Source: Antarcticimicrobium luteum
GTDB lineage: Bacteria > Pseudomonadota > Alphaproteobacteria > Rhodobacterales > Rhodobacteraceae
Length of the DNA stretch: 64,000 nucleotides
NCBI RefSeq assembly: GCF_004358185.1
Contig: NZ_SMUV01000067.1
Location: 98,787-162,786, forward strand
Direction of reading: 5' to 3'
Positions 46,379 through 53,910 of this stretch are shown one piece after another. The notes below the pieces were generated by a model that saw nothing but the letters and a program-made list of their open reading frames with translations, was not told the origin of the DNA and did not search any database. Made by a program: the position numbers and the translations under genes. The stretch's first letter is position 1, and the number at the start of each line of letters is the position of its first letter.

Positions 46379-46873
46379 TCAATAGCGGCCGATCTCGACG
46401 CGCTGTTCTTCCAGCACCTTTCCGGCCGACGAGATCGCCTGCACAATTGCGAAATAGCGGTTTCCCTTGCCCCCCGAACACGGCGGCAAGTAGCCCTTGG
46501 ACGCGTACTTGCCGGTCCCCCTTGCCGCCGAAATGACCTTTGCCTTTCCCGGCAGTTTCGCTTTGAGGCCGGGAACGGAGCGCAGCTCGGCAGAGGCGCC
46601 GCTCACGGGGTATCCGATGACGCCATGCCCGCCGTTCTTTGACAGGGGTCTATAGTCCCGATCATTGTAGGCGACGTAAACCCAGGCCGTTCCGCCCGGC
46701 AGGTTCGAGGCCGTCATCGGCGGGGTTGACCCGTTTCCCCCGAACAGGGTGCAGTGTTGGCCTTTGGGAACGTGTTTTCCGTCCCATCCGCCGCCGAGCG
46801 TGATGGACATCTCGGCGCAGGCGGCACCGGCCGCGAACATCAGCCCGGCGCATAGAGCAATGGTCGTTTTCAA
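46379..46873 (-). CDS. Small secreted protein, possible PEBP-like fold
   Basis: A 164-residue protein with a signal peptide (about residues 1-20, cleavage after AACA). The mature part shows features resembling phosphatidylethanolamine-binding proteins (YbhB type): a STPPMTASNLPGGTAWVYVAYND segment (split by eye), a GGHG motif, and YLPPCSGGKGNRYFAIVQAI, similar to the PEBP Y-x-G-P-C-P..HRY..x.AL motif. The assignment is tentative. It starts at a TTG supported by AGGAGA 5 bases upstream. The upstream DNA is A+T-richer than the rest. It faces the PaaK-like gene convergently. Confidence 0.6.
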   Translation of the reverse strand: MKTTIALCAGLMFAAGAACAEMSITLGGGWDGKHVPKGQHCTLFGGNGSTPPMTASNLPGGTAWVYVAYNDRDYRPLSKNGGHGVIGYPVSGASAELRSVPGLKAKLPGKAKVISAARGTGKYASKGYLPPCSGGKGNRYFAIVQAISSAGKVLEEQRVEIGRY

Positions 46874-46933
46874 TTGAATCTCCTGAAAAATGAAATTTTC
46901 GATGATGCGAGGTTAGCAAACCGCACTCCTCTG

Positions 46934-46951
46934 TCCACCGATGGCGGTGGA
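46934..46951. promoter_or_regulatory. 7-4-7 palindrome in divergent iron-transporter region
   Basis: TCCACCG-ATGG-CGGTGGA is a perfect inverted repeat in the 269-base gap (46874-47142) between the PEBP-like gene and the ferric iron permease gene. A second, longer GC hairpin (46981-46989 with 47001-47009) follows. Either could be an operator or just a stem; I see no Fur-like GATAAT site. Confidence 0.35.
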
Positions 46952-47142
46952 TTTACCTTCCCCGGCCGGCATCCTCTCGCGCGCGGCGCTGGATGTGCCG
47001 GCGCCGCGCGCTCCCCGCGCAAAGGTCCGCCGTGCCCGTGCCGCCGGGCAGGGGGCCGCACGGTCTCCATCTGCGATCAAATCGCGCTGGAATTCCGACC
47101 ATTAAACTAGGATAAAGAGCGGAAACCGACCCGAGGCTCCCC

Positions 47143-48828
47143 TTGTCCCAGACCAGCGACACCACCGGCATCGACTACGCCCCCCACGGCAGCCACCGCC
47201 ACACCGCCCGCGGCACCCGCCTGCTGGCCGGGCTGGCCACCGCGGTCGCCGCCGCCTGCCTGCTGCCGATGGTGGCCGTGGCCATTGCCGCGCTCACGGG
47301 GGGCACCGACACCGTGCGCCACCTGCTGGCGACGGTTCTGCCCGGCTATGCCGGCGCGACGCTGGTGCTGGTGGTGCTGGTGGCGCTCGGCACCTTCGCG
47401 ATCGGCGTCGGAGCCGCCTGGCTGGTGACGATGACACGATTTCCCGGGGTGCGGCTGCTCGAGATCGCTCTGGTCCTGCCGCTGGCCTTTCCGGCCTATG
47501 TGCTGGCCTATGCCTATACCCACCTGCTGGATCACCCCGGCATCGTGCAGTCCACCCTGCGCGACATCACAGGCTGGGGGCCGCGCGACTACTGGTTCCC
47601 CGAGATCCGCTCGCTCGGCGGCGCCGCGGTGATGCTGGTGCTGGTGTTCTACCCCTACGTCTACCTGCTCGCCCGCGCGGCGTTCCTGCAGCAAAGCTCC
47701 GGCGCCTTCCTCGCCGCCCGCACTCTCGGCAACAGCGCCTGGACCGCCTTCTGGCGCGTCAGCCTGCCGATGGCCCGCCCCGCGATCGCCGGCGGCGTGC
47801 TGCTGGCGGTGATGGAGACCATCGCCGATTTCGGCACCGTGGCCTATTTCGGTGTCCAGACCTTTGCCACCGGCATCTACACAAGCTGGTTCACCATGGC
47901 CGACCGCGCCGCCGCGGCGCAGCTGGCGCTCTGCCTGCTGGGCTTCGCGCTTATGCTGGCGGTGGCCGAGCGCAGCACGCGCGGCGCGGCGCAGTATCAC
48001 CACGCCGGCAAACGCCATATGAAGATGCCGCCGGCCCAGCTCAAAGGCGTGCAGGCGGCGCTCGCCTTCGCGCTCTGCGCCACGCCGGTGCTGCTGGGCT
48101 TCGTGCTGCCCACGGTGATCCTCTTCCTCATGGGGCTCGGCTCCGAACAGGATCTGCTCAGCCGCCGCTATACCGGCTTCATCCGCAATTCGGTCACGCT
48201 GGCGGGCACCGCCGCCGTGGTGACGCTCACCGCCGCCATCGCTGTCGGCTTCTACCAGCGCCTGCGCCCGGGCCGCCGCTCCGCCACGACCGCCTATATG
48301 GCGCGGCTTGGCTACGCGGTGCCCGGCGGGGTGATCGCGGTGGGCCTGCTGGTGCCCTTCGCCGCCTTCGACAACGCGCTGGATGCCTGGATGCGCGACA
48401 CCTTCGACATCTCCACCGGGCTGCTGGTCACCGGCTCGATCTGGCTGCTGGTGGCGGCCTATATGGTGCGCTTCCTCGCCGCTGCGCTGGGCGCCTACGA
48501 GGGCGGCCAAAGCACCGTGCACGTCCACATGGACGCCGCCGCCCGCTCGCTCGGGGAAACGCCGCTGGGCACCCTGCGCCGGATTCACCTGCCGATCCTC
48601 ACCCCCAGCCTGCTCACCGCGCTGCTGATCGTCTTCGTCGACGTGATGAAGGAACTGCCGGCGACCCTGATCATGCGCCCGTTCAACTATGACACCCTGG
48701 CGATCCAGGCCTACCGGCTGGCCTCGGACGAACGGCTCGAGGGGGCGGCGGTGCCATCGCTGGTGATCATGGCGGTGGGGCTGTTGCCGGTGATTCTGAT
48801 CTGCCGCCAGGTCGGCCGTCGGGACTGA
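47143..48828 (+). CDS. fbpB: Ferric iron ABC transporter permease
   Basis: A 561-residue fused permease with two BPD-type transmembrane halves, about twelve helices in all. Coupling (EAA) regions are visible as AARTLGNSAWTAFWRVSLPMARPAI in the first half and AARSLGETPLGTLRRIHLPILTP in the second (both split by eye), the pattern of FbpB/AfuB-type iron transporters. It starts at a TTG (47143) with GAGG upstream. Its binding protein is encoded convergently downstream; no ATPase gene is present in the window. Confidence 0.88.
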   Translation: MSQTSDTTGIDYAPHGSHRHTARGTRLLAGLATAVAAACLLPMVAVAIAALTGGTDTVRHLLATVLPGYAGATLVLVVLVALGTFAIGVGAAWLVTMTRFPGVRLLEIALVLPLAFPAYVLAYAYTHLLDHPGIVQSTLRDITGWGPRDYWFPEIRSLGGAAVMLVLVFYPYVYLLARAAFLQQSSGAFLAARTLGNSAWTAFWRVSLPMARPAIAGGVLLAVMETIADFGTVAYFGVQTFATGIYTSWFTMADRAAAAQLALCLLGFALMLAVAERSTRGAAQYHHAGKRHMKMPPAQLKGVQAALAFALCATPVLLGFVLPTVILFLMGLGSEQDLLSRRYTGFIRNSVTLAGTAAVVTLTAAIAVGFYQRLRPGRRSATTAYMARLGYAVPGGVIAVGLLVPFAAFDNALDAWMRDTFDISTGLLVTGSIWLLVAAYMVRFLAAALGAYEGGQSTVHVHMDAAARSLGETPLGTLRRIHLPILTPSLLTALLIVFVDVMKELPATLIMRPFNYDTLAIQAYRLASDERLEGAAVPSLVIMAVGLLPVILICRQVGRRD

Positions 48829-48968
48829 TCCCAGGCGACTGACCCCGGTCGACTGACGCAGGCCTGCCTGGGCTGCAAGGAACGCGCGCGCCCCCGCCCC
48901 TTCCGTTCCCCGCGAATCCCCGCCATAGGCTCCGCCCCCCCCCGCAATAACCGCCGCCGCCGGACATG

Positions 48969-48998
48969 AAAAAGGCGCGGGAGGAGGCCCCCCGCGCC
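48969..48998 (-). terminator. Intrinsic terminator of fbpA
   Basis: Read on the minus strand, GGCGCGGG and CCCGCGCC (48974-48981 with 48991-48998) form an 8-bp stem followed by TTTTT, 25 bases past the fbpA stop codon. The rest of the 194-base gap after fbpB holds no gene. Confidence 0.75.
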
Positions 48999-49022
48999 CG
49001 CTTTCCCGATACCGGTCCGGGT

Positions 49023-50042
49023 TTACTCCCAGCCGACCTCGTTAAAGACCTTCTGCGCCTCCGGCAGCCGCTCCGCGACCGCCGACAGGTCCACGTCGTC
49101 CGGCTTGAAGAACCCCAGCGCCGCGACGCTCGGCGACAGGCCGACACCGGGCACCGCCGGGTATTCGTCATTGCCGGCCGAGAAATACATCTGCGCCTGA
49201 TCGCCGGTCAGATACTCAAGGAATTTGATCGCGTTCTCCTTGTTCGGCGCATGCACCGCCACGCCGCCGCCGGAGAGGTTCATATGCGCGCCCTCGGCGT
49301 TCTGCGACGGGAACACCCAGCCGATCATGTCGATCTGGTCGCTCACCCCGCTCACGTCGGTGCGGATGGCGCGGGCGAAGTAATAGGTGTTCGAGACCGC
49401 GATCTCGCACTCCCCCGACACGATCCCGCGCAACTGGTCGGTGTCGCCGCCCTGCGGCGCGCGCGCCATGTTGGCAACCACGCCCCGGGCCCAGTCGCGG
49501 GCGGCCTCGATGCCGTGATTCTCGATGATCGCGGCCAGCAGCGTCTGGTTGTAGGTGTTCGACGACGACCGGATGCAGACCAGCCCCTTGTACTTCGGAT
49601 CGGCCAGATCGAGATAGGTGCGCGGCGGATCGCTGACCTCGGCCTTGTCGTAAAAGATGATCCGCGCCCGCTGCGAAAAGCCGAACCACTGGTTGTCGGC
49701 GTCCTGCAGGTAGCCGGGCACGCGCGCCTCCAGCACCGGGCTGTCGATCGGCTGCAGCACGCCGGCGGCCCTGGCCCGCTCCAGCCGTGAGGTGTCTACC
49801 GTCAGCAGGATGTCGGCGGGCGAGTTGCGCCCCTCGGCCTGCATCCGCGCGATCAGCTCGTCGGCCTTTCCCTCGATCCGGTTGACGGTGATACCGGTGG
49901 CCGCCTCAAAGTCGGAATAGAGCCGCTCGTCGGTGTCGTAGTGGCGCGAGGAATAGATGTTGACCTCGCCGCCGGCCAGCGTCGCCGCGGGGGTCAGCGC
50001 CGTCATCAGCGCGACGGTGCCATATGTCAGAATGTGTCGCAT
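49023..50042 (-). CDS. fbpA: Ferric iron ABC transporter substrate-binding protein
   Basis: A 339-residue periplasmic protein of the FbpA/FutA type. After the signal peptide (about residues 1-22) the mature part begins EVNIYSSRHYDTDERLYSDFE, the usual iron-binding-protein start with His and Tyr, and SSSNTYNQTLLAA and SNTYYFARA supply the paired tyrosines that ligate Fe(III). The ATG at 50042 was chosen because the signal peptide starts there. It is convergent with the permease gene, an uncommon layout for a transporter pair. Upstream, 50135-50165 is A+T-rich and probably holds the promoter. Confidence 0.92.
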   Translation of the reverse strand: MRHILTYGTVALMTALTPAATLAGGEVNIYSSRHYDTDERLYSDFEAATGITVNRIEGKADELIARMQAEGRNSPADILLTVDTSRLERARAAGVLQPIDSPVLEARVPGYLQDADNQWFGFSQRARIIFYDKAEVSDPPRTYLDLADPKYKGLVCIRSSSNTYNQTLLAAIIENHGIEAARDWARGVVANMARAPQGGDTDQLRGIVSGECEIAVSNTYYFARAIRTDVSGVSDQIDMIGWVFPSQNAEGAHMNLSGGGVAVHAPNKENAIKFLEYLTGDQAQMYFSAGNDEYPAVPGVGLSPSVAALGFFKPDDVDLSAVAERLPEAQKVFNEVGWE

Positions 50043-50191
50043 CTCGGATCCCGTTTTGTTGTCAGACTGCCTGTGCCCAGGCTGCGGGCAATGCCCGACT
50101 GAAACAATCAGATACCTGATTCTGCGCCGGGTGCAAATCAAAACCAACTATTTTAATCAGAAATAGGTGCTCGCCACCAACACCGCAAACG

Positions 50192-50223
50192 AAAAAACCG
50201 CGCCCCGAGGGGCGCGGTTTTTT
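50192..50223 (-). terminator. Intrinsic terminator of rpmJ
   Basis: AAAAAACCGCGCCCC (50192-50206) pairs perfectly with 50209-50223, giving a 15-bp stem ending in a T-run on the minus strand, 21 bases after the rpmJ stop. Its symmetry means it could also act on the plus strand. Confidence 0.9.
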
Positions 50224-50243
50224 GTGTTCCGTCTTCCGGTCGA

Positions 50244-50369
50244 TCAGCCCTGACGGGCTTTGAACCGGCGCTGAGTCTTGTTGACCACGTAAACGCGGCC
50301 TTTGCGACGCACGACCCGGCAATCACGATGCCGGTTCTTCAGCGAGCGGAGCGAGTTCTTGACCTTCAT
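50244..50369 (-). CDS. rpmJ: 50S ribosomal protein L36
   Basis: A 41-residue basic protein beginning [20 protein letters not shown] and ending [12 protein letters not shown]. It is the alphaproteobacterial L36 form in which the four zinc-binding residues of the zinc-ribbon type are not conserved (only one Cys). The ATG at 50369 is preceded by AGGAGAGA; the open frame upstream has no L36 similarity. It stands alone, between its own terminator and tRNA-Val. Confidence 0.96.
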   Translation of the reverse strand: MKVKNSLRSLKNRHRDCRVVRRKGRVYVVNKTQRRFKARQG

Positions 50370-50446
50370 GGTCTCTCTCCTGTTCCTGCGGCGCGGGCCA
50401 GCGCCTGGGTTGGCGGGTGTCCCGGTCGCCCGGAACAGTGAATTCA

Positions 50447-50521
50447 TGGTGGGCGGTACAAGGTTCGAACTTGTGACCCCTTCGATGTCAACGAAGTGCT
50501 CTACCGCTGAGCTAACCGCCC
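50447..50521 (-). tRNA. tRNA-Val (GAC)
   Basis: The minus strand folds into a full cloverleaf: acceptor GGGCGGT/ACCGCCC, D arm GCTC..GAGC, anticodon arm CTTCG-TTGACAT-CGAAG with anticodon GAC, and T arm ACAAG-TTCGAAC-CTTGT. The 3' CCA is encoded (50447-50449). It reads the valine codon GUC. Confidence 0.96.
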
Positions 50522-50670
50522 ATGAATATCGGCCCGATCCGTCCCCATAACGAAAATGGGGCGCGGATTTCCGCGCCGGTAGCGGGGTCTATAAAAGGAC
50601 TCGCTTGGGTTATCAAGGGCTTTTGACGCGGCTTTTTGCAGGCTATGTTTTTCCTGACCGAGGAGTGCCG

Positions 50671-51531
50671 ATGCCCACCACTGCCTTTCACCTGTCGCAG
50701 CCGGAACAGCGCCGGTCCAGCGTGGTTTTCGCCTCGCCGCACTCGGGGTGCGATTATCCCGACTGGTTCGTACGCTGTTCGATGCTGGACCGCCAGGCGA
50801 TCCGCTCCTCCGAGGATGCCTTTGTCGACTGTTTGTTCGATTCGGCCCCCGAGTTTGGCGCGCCGCTGATCAGCGCGACCGCGCCGCGCGCCTTCGTCGA
50901 TCTCAACCGCAGCCCGGATGAGCTTGATCCCGCGCTGATCGAGGGGGTGCGGCGGCATGGCCACAATCCCCGCGTCGCCTCGGGCCTGGGGGTGATTCCC
51001 CGCGTCGTCGCCAACGGCCGCGCAATCCATCGCGGCAAGATCCCGATCGAGGAGGCCCGGGCGCGAATCGACCAGTACTGGCGCCCCTATCACGCCGCGC
51101 TTCAGGATCTGCTGGACCAGGCGCATCACCGGTTCGGCGAGGCGATTCTGATCGATTGCCATTCGATGCCGCATGAGGCGATGGACGGCGTCGCCCGGAC
51201 CATCGCGCCGCGCCCCGAGATCGTGCTGGGCGACCGCTTCGGCGCCGCCGCCGACAGCGCCATCGTCGACCGGATCGAGGCGGCCTTTGCCGGCGCCGGC
51301 CTGGCGGTGTCGCGCAACGCGCCCTTCGCCGGCGCCTATGTCACCCAGGCCTATGGCCGCCCCTCGCGCCGCCAGCACGCCATCCAGATCGAGATCGACC
51401 GCGCCGTCTACATGGACGAGCGGCGCATCGTGCCCAATGCCAATTTCGAGCGCTTCCGCACCCTGCTGCGCGGGGTGATCGCCGAGATCGCCGCCATCGG
51501 CTATCAGGAGATGCCGCTGGCGGCGGAATAG
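50671..51531 (+). CDS. N-formylglutamate amidohydrolase family protein
   Basis: A 286-residue zinc amidohydrolase that removes formate from N-formylglutamate, the end of one histidine degradation route. It has the SPHSGCDYP segment, DAFVDCLF, DLNRSPDELDP, LIDCHSMPHEA (metal His) and the C-terminal QIEIDRAVYMDE. The ATG at 50671 follows GAGGAG. No other histidine-degradation gene lies in the window, so it may serve another N-formyl amino acid. Confidence 0.9.
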   Translation: MPTTAFHLSQPEQRRSSVVFASPHSGCDYPDWFVRCSMLDRQAIRSSEDAFVDCLFDSAPEFGAPLISATAPRAFVDLNRSPDELDPALIEGVRRHGHNPRVASGLGVIPRVVANGRAIHRGKIPIEEARARIDQYWRPYHAALQDLLDQAHHRFGEAILIDCHSMPHEAMDGVARTIAPRPEIVLGDRFGAAADSAIVDRIEAAFAGAGLAVSRNAPFAGAYVTQAYGRPSRRQHAIQIEIDRAVYMDERRIVPNANFERFRTLLRGVIAEIAAIGYQEMPLAAE

Positions 51532-51660
51532 GGGGGGGCCCTCTCCTGTCATCCCCAGCCCGGGATCAAGGTGCGACGCACCGCCGGGCGGCGCCCGACC
51601 CCCGCCCTCGGCCGGGCGCTGCCCTCTGTTGCGCATTCGGGCATGCTGCGGGGCCGGCCC

Positions 51661-52935
51661 TCACCTCAACGCCCGCCCCTTCAGGATCGCATCCGCCCCG
51701 AACCGCTTGCGGATCTCGTCGGCGGCCCGTTCGGCGCCGCTGCGCCGCGCCGCGCCCGGGTCCAGCAGATCGCCGGATTTATCGGCCTCCGCCTCCGGGC
51801 AAAGCTCGGCCAGCCCCACCCCCAGCAGCCGGTAAGGCCCCGGATCGCCCAGCTGATCGAACAGCGCCCGCGCGCTGCGATACAGCCGGTCGGCCATCTG
51901 GGTGGCATCCCGCAGCGCCACCCGCCGGCTCAGCAGGCTGTGATCGGCGCGTTTCAGCTTCAGCACCACCACCCGCCCGGCCAGCCCCTTGGCCTTGGCC
52001 CGGTCCGACACCTTTTCCGCCATCCGCCACAGATGCCCGTCGAGGATATCGGCATCCCCGGTATCCTCGTGAAAGGTGGTCTCGTTCGAGATCGACTTCA
52101 TCGGCGCATTCGCAACGACGCGGCGCCGATCCTGCCCCCGCGCCAGATGATAGAGCCGTTCGCCCATCGTGCCGAACCGCGCCTGCAGATCGCGCTGCTC
52201 CCAGCGCAGCAGATCGGCGAATGTGCGGATCCCGGCCTTGTCCAGCGCCGCCTGCGCCGCCGGCCCGATTCCCCAGATCATCCGCACCGGCCTGTCGCGC
52301 AGGAAATCCGCGGTCTCCGCCCGCCCGATCACCGAGAACCCGCGCGGCTTGTCCAGGTCCGAGGCAACCTTGGCCAGAAACTTGTTGTGCGAGAGGCCGA
52401 TCGACCCGGTCAGCCCCAGCTCGTCCTTCATCCGCCGGATCAGCCGGGCCAGCATCACCGCCGGCGGCGCGCCGTGCAGCTTTCCGGTGCCGGTCAGGTC
52501 CAGAAACGCCTCGTCCAGCGACAGCGGCTCCACCGCCGGGGTCAGGTCCTCCATCATCGCGCGGATCTGCCGCGAGACGGCGGCATAGACCTCCATCCGC
52601 GGCCGGATCACCACCGCGTCGGGGCACAGCTTCAGCGCCTGGAACATCGGCATCGCCGAATGCACGCCCCGGATCCGCGCCACGTAACAGGCGGTCGAGA
52701 CCACCCCCCGGCGCCCGCCGCCGATGATCACCGGCTTGCCCGCCAGTTCGGGATTGTCGCGCTTTTCCACGCTGGCATAGAAGGCGTCGCAATCCATATG
52801 CGCGATGCTCAGATCGAACAGCTCGGCGTGCGCCACCACCCGCGGGCTGGCGCAGGACGGACAGCGGCGCGCGCGCCCGGGGGCGGCCTCCGGCGCGTCG
52901 AACTGGGTCAGACAGTCACGGCAAAGCGCTTGCAT
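51661..52935 (-). CDS. dinB: DNA polymerase IV with N-terminal zinc-ribbon-like segment
   Basis: A 424-residue Y-family translesion polymerase. The polymerase part has SIAHMDCDAFYASVEKRD (catalytic Asp and steric-gate region), PLSLDEAFLDLT (catalytic DE) and the little-finger domain (about residues 275-385). Before it lie about 35 residues with CRDC and CPSC pairs that look like a small zinc ribbon, absent from E. coli DinB. The ATG at 52935 is chosen because it includes both Cys pairs. It is divergent from the Nudix gene across 69 bases. Confidence 0.93.
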   Translation of the reverse strand: MQALCRDCLTQFDAPEAAPGRARRCPSCASPRVVAHAELFDLSIAHMDCDAFYASVEKRDNPELAGKPVIIGGGRRGVVSTACYVARIRGVHSAMPMFQALKLCPDAVVIRPRMEVYAAVSRQIRAMMEDLTPAVEPLSLDEAFLDLTGTGKLHGAPPAVMLARLIRRMKDELGLTGSIGLSHNKFLAKVASDLDKPRGFSVIGRAETADFLRDRPVRMIWGIGPAAQAALDKAGIRTFADLLRWEQRDLQARFGTMGERLYHLARGQDRRRVVANAPMKSISNETTFHEDTGDADILDGHLWRMAEKVSDRAKAKGLAGRVVVLKLKRADHSLLSRRVALRDATQMADRLYRSARALFDQLGDPGPYRLLGVGLAELCPEAEADKSGDLLDPGAARRSGAERAADEIRKRFGADAILKGRALR

Positions 52936-53004
52936 CGGGTGGTATCTCGGCGGAATGGTGCTTACCTCTGCTGCACAATAGGACGGAACGTCGGAACAGT
53001 CAGC

Positions 53005-53448
53005 ATGGCAGAGCAGCCCACCCCCCGGATCGCCCCCTTCGCCGGGGCCAAGCTGGCCCTGTTCCTGGGTCCGGACCTGCTGGTGATCCAGCGCGACGAC
53101 CGGCCCGACATTCCCTGGCCCGGCTACTGGGATCTGCCCGGCGGCGGCCGCGAGGGGGACGAAACCCCGATCGCCTGCGCCCTGCGCGAGACCCGGGAGG
53201 AGGTGAGCCTGACCCTTTGCCCCGATCAGATCGCCTGGTCGCACAGCTATCTGCGCCCGCATGGCCGCGTCTGGTTCTTTGCCGCCCATCTGCCCGCCGC
53301 CCGCGTCACTGACGTGCGGCTGGGCGACGAGGGGCAGGGCTGGCGCCTGATGCCGCCCGAAACCTATTGCCGTCACCGGCGCGCGGTGCCGCATTTCGCC
53401 GAGACACTGGCGCTCTATCTGAGTGAAAACCCGGCCACGCTGACCTGA
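53005..53448 (+). CDS. Nudix hydrolase
   Basis: A 147-residue protein with a near-canonical Nudix box (GGREGDETPIACALRETREE, then VSL), where the box Gly after EE is replaced by Ser. The preceding WPGYWDLPGG is the usual strand before the box. The substrate (oxidised nucleotide, dinucleotide or similar) cannot be told. Divergence from dinB suggests joint induction by DNA damage, but I see no SOS-type operator in the 69 bases between them. Confidence 0.9.
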   Translation: MAEQPTPRIAPFAGAKLALFLGPDLLVIQRDDRPDIPWPGYWDLPGGGREGDETPIACALRETREEVSLTLCPDQIAWSHSYLRPHGRVWFFAAHLPAARVTDVRLGDEGQGWRLMPPETYCRHRRAVPHFAETLALYLSENPATLT

Positions 53449-53509
53449 CGCAAGCCCCCGCGGAATATACCCCAGGCGCGGGCTCTGGGCCACGGGCCGC
53501 CTCTCGGCG

Positions 53510-53553
53510 GATTGCTATGCAATCGTCTGCCGGCGGCACATTGCCGTGCAATG
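53510..53553. promoter_or_regulatory. Twin ATTGC-N3-GCAAT palindromes
   Basis: GATTGC-TAT-GCAATC (53510-53524) and CATTGC-CGT-GCAATG (53539-53553) are both perfect 6-3-6 inverted repeats sharing an ATTGC...GCAAT core, with centres 29 bp apart. Paired sites at this spacing look like operators for a dimeric helix-turn-helix protein. No gene start lies close by: the Nudix gene ends at 53448 and pyrF is convergent. Confidence 0.5.
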
Positions 53554-53560
53554 CGCGAGA

Positions 53561-53650
53561 GGCGCGCTGATTACAGGTCGTCCGAATTTGTCTGTGGCAA
53601 AGCGCGCTGACCGGCTGCTGCGGCGCCAGACCCCGGTCCGGCGCGCGCGA
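53561..53650. repeat. 90-bp relative of the element at 27.9 kb
   Basis: This block aligns without gaps to 27991-28080 at about 64 of 90 positions by hand count, with exact runs such as CGCCAGACC and CGGTCCGGCGC. Differences fall about equally on the three codon positions of the shared open frame, so it does not behave like coding DNA. It lies in the 462-base gap (53449-53910) between the Nudix gene and pyrF. Confidence 0.65.
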
Positions 53651-53683
53651 CTGGTTCCGTGTCGGCAGTGGATGCGGATGCAG

Positions 53684-53721
53684 GGGGGGTCGGAAAGACC
53701 CCCCGCTGCTGAGGCGGGGGG
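53684..53721 (+). other. Two mutually exclusive hairpins
   Basis: GGGGGGTC (53684-53691) can pair with GACCCCCC (53697-53704), or the same C-run (CCCCCCGC, 53699-53706) can pair with GCGGGGGG (53714-53721). The alternatives share bases, as in attenuators or RNA switches, but no T-run follows either stem and no gene is directly downstream. Confidence 0.5.
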
Positions 53722-53727
53722 GGAGGT

Positions 53728-53755
53728 AACGAACCACAGGAAGAAAAGGTTCGTT
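53728..53755 (+). other. Hairpin with purine loop
   Basis: AACGAACC (53728-53735) pairs perfectly with GGTTCGTT (53748-53755), leaving the 12-base loop ACAGGAAGAAAA. The loop contains an AGGAAG stretch like a ribosome binding site. It directly follows the switch-like hairpins and may be part of the same structured RNA. Confidence 0.5.
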
Positions 53756-53804
53756 GGGGGAGTGTCTTGCAGATCAGACTCGCCCGAAAGCGCCCGATTT
53801 TGAA

Positions 53805-53820
53805 GTCTGGAATTCCAGAC
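53805..53820. promoter_or_regulatory. Perfect 16-bp palindrome
   Basis: GTCTGGAATTCCAGAC is fully self-complementary, with no spacer. It lies about 90 bases from the end of pyrF in the same gene-free stretch. It could be a protein-binding site or a stem. After it, up to 53910, I see no further clear element besides a short GCCCC-GAA-GGGGC stem near pyrF. Confidence 0.5.
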
Positions 53821-53910
53821 CGGCAAATCCTACCCGGAACATGTGCCCTTTAGGACACGGCCCCTTTGCATTCCTGCAACAGCGAGGCGCCCCTTCGGGG
53901 CCCGTCTTGC

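Noticed and set aside
50043..50147. An extended N-terminus for fbpA starting at 50147
   Set aside because: The signal peptide begins at the ATG at 50042; the extra residues are basic and unlike any leader.
53546..53803. Possible 85-residue small protein over the 53.6 kb repeat, similar to a frame over the 27.9 kb element
   Set aside because: The translations share about 17 of 30 residues, but substitutions are spread evenly over codon positions and the frames diverge completely outside the 90-base block. There is no good ribosome site.
53885..53910. GCCCC-GAA-GGGGC stem after pyrF as a terminator
   Set aside because: The stem is short and no T-run follows on the minus strand.
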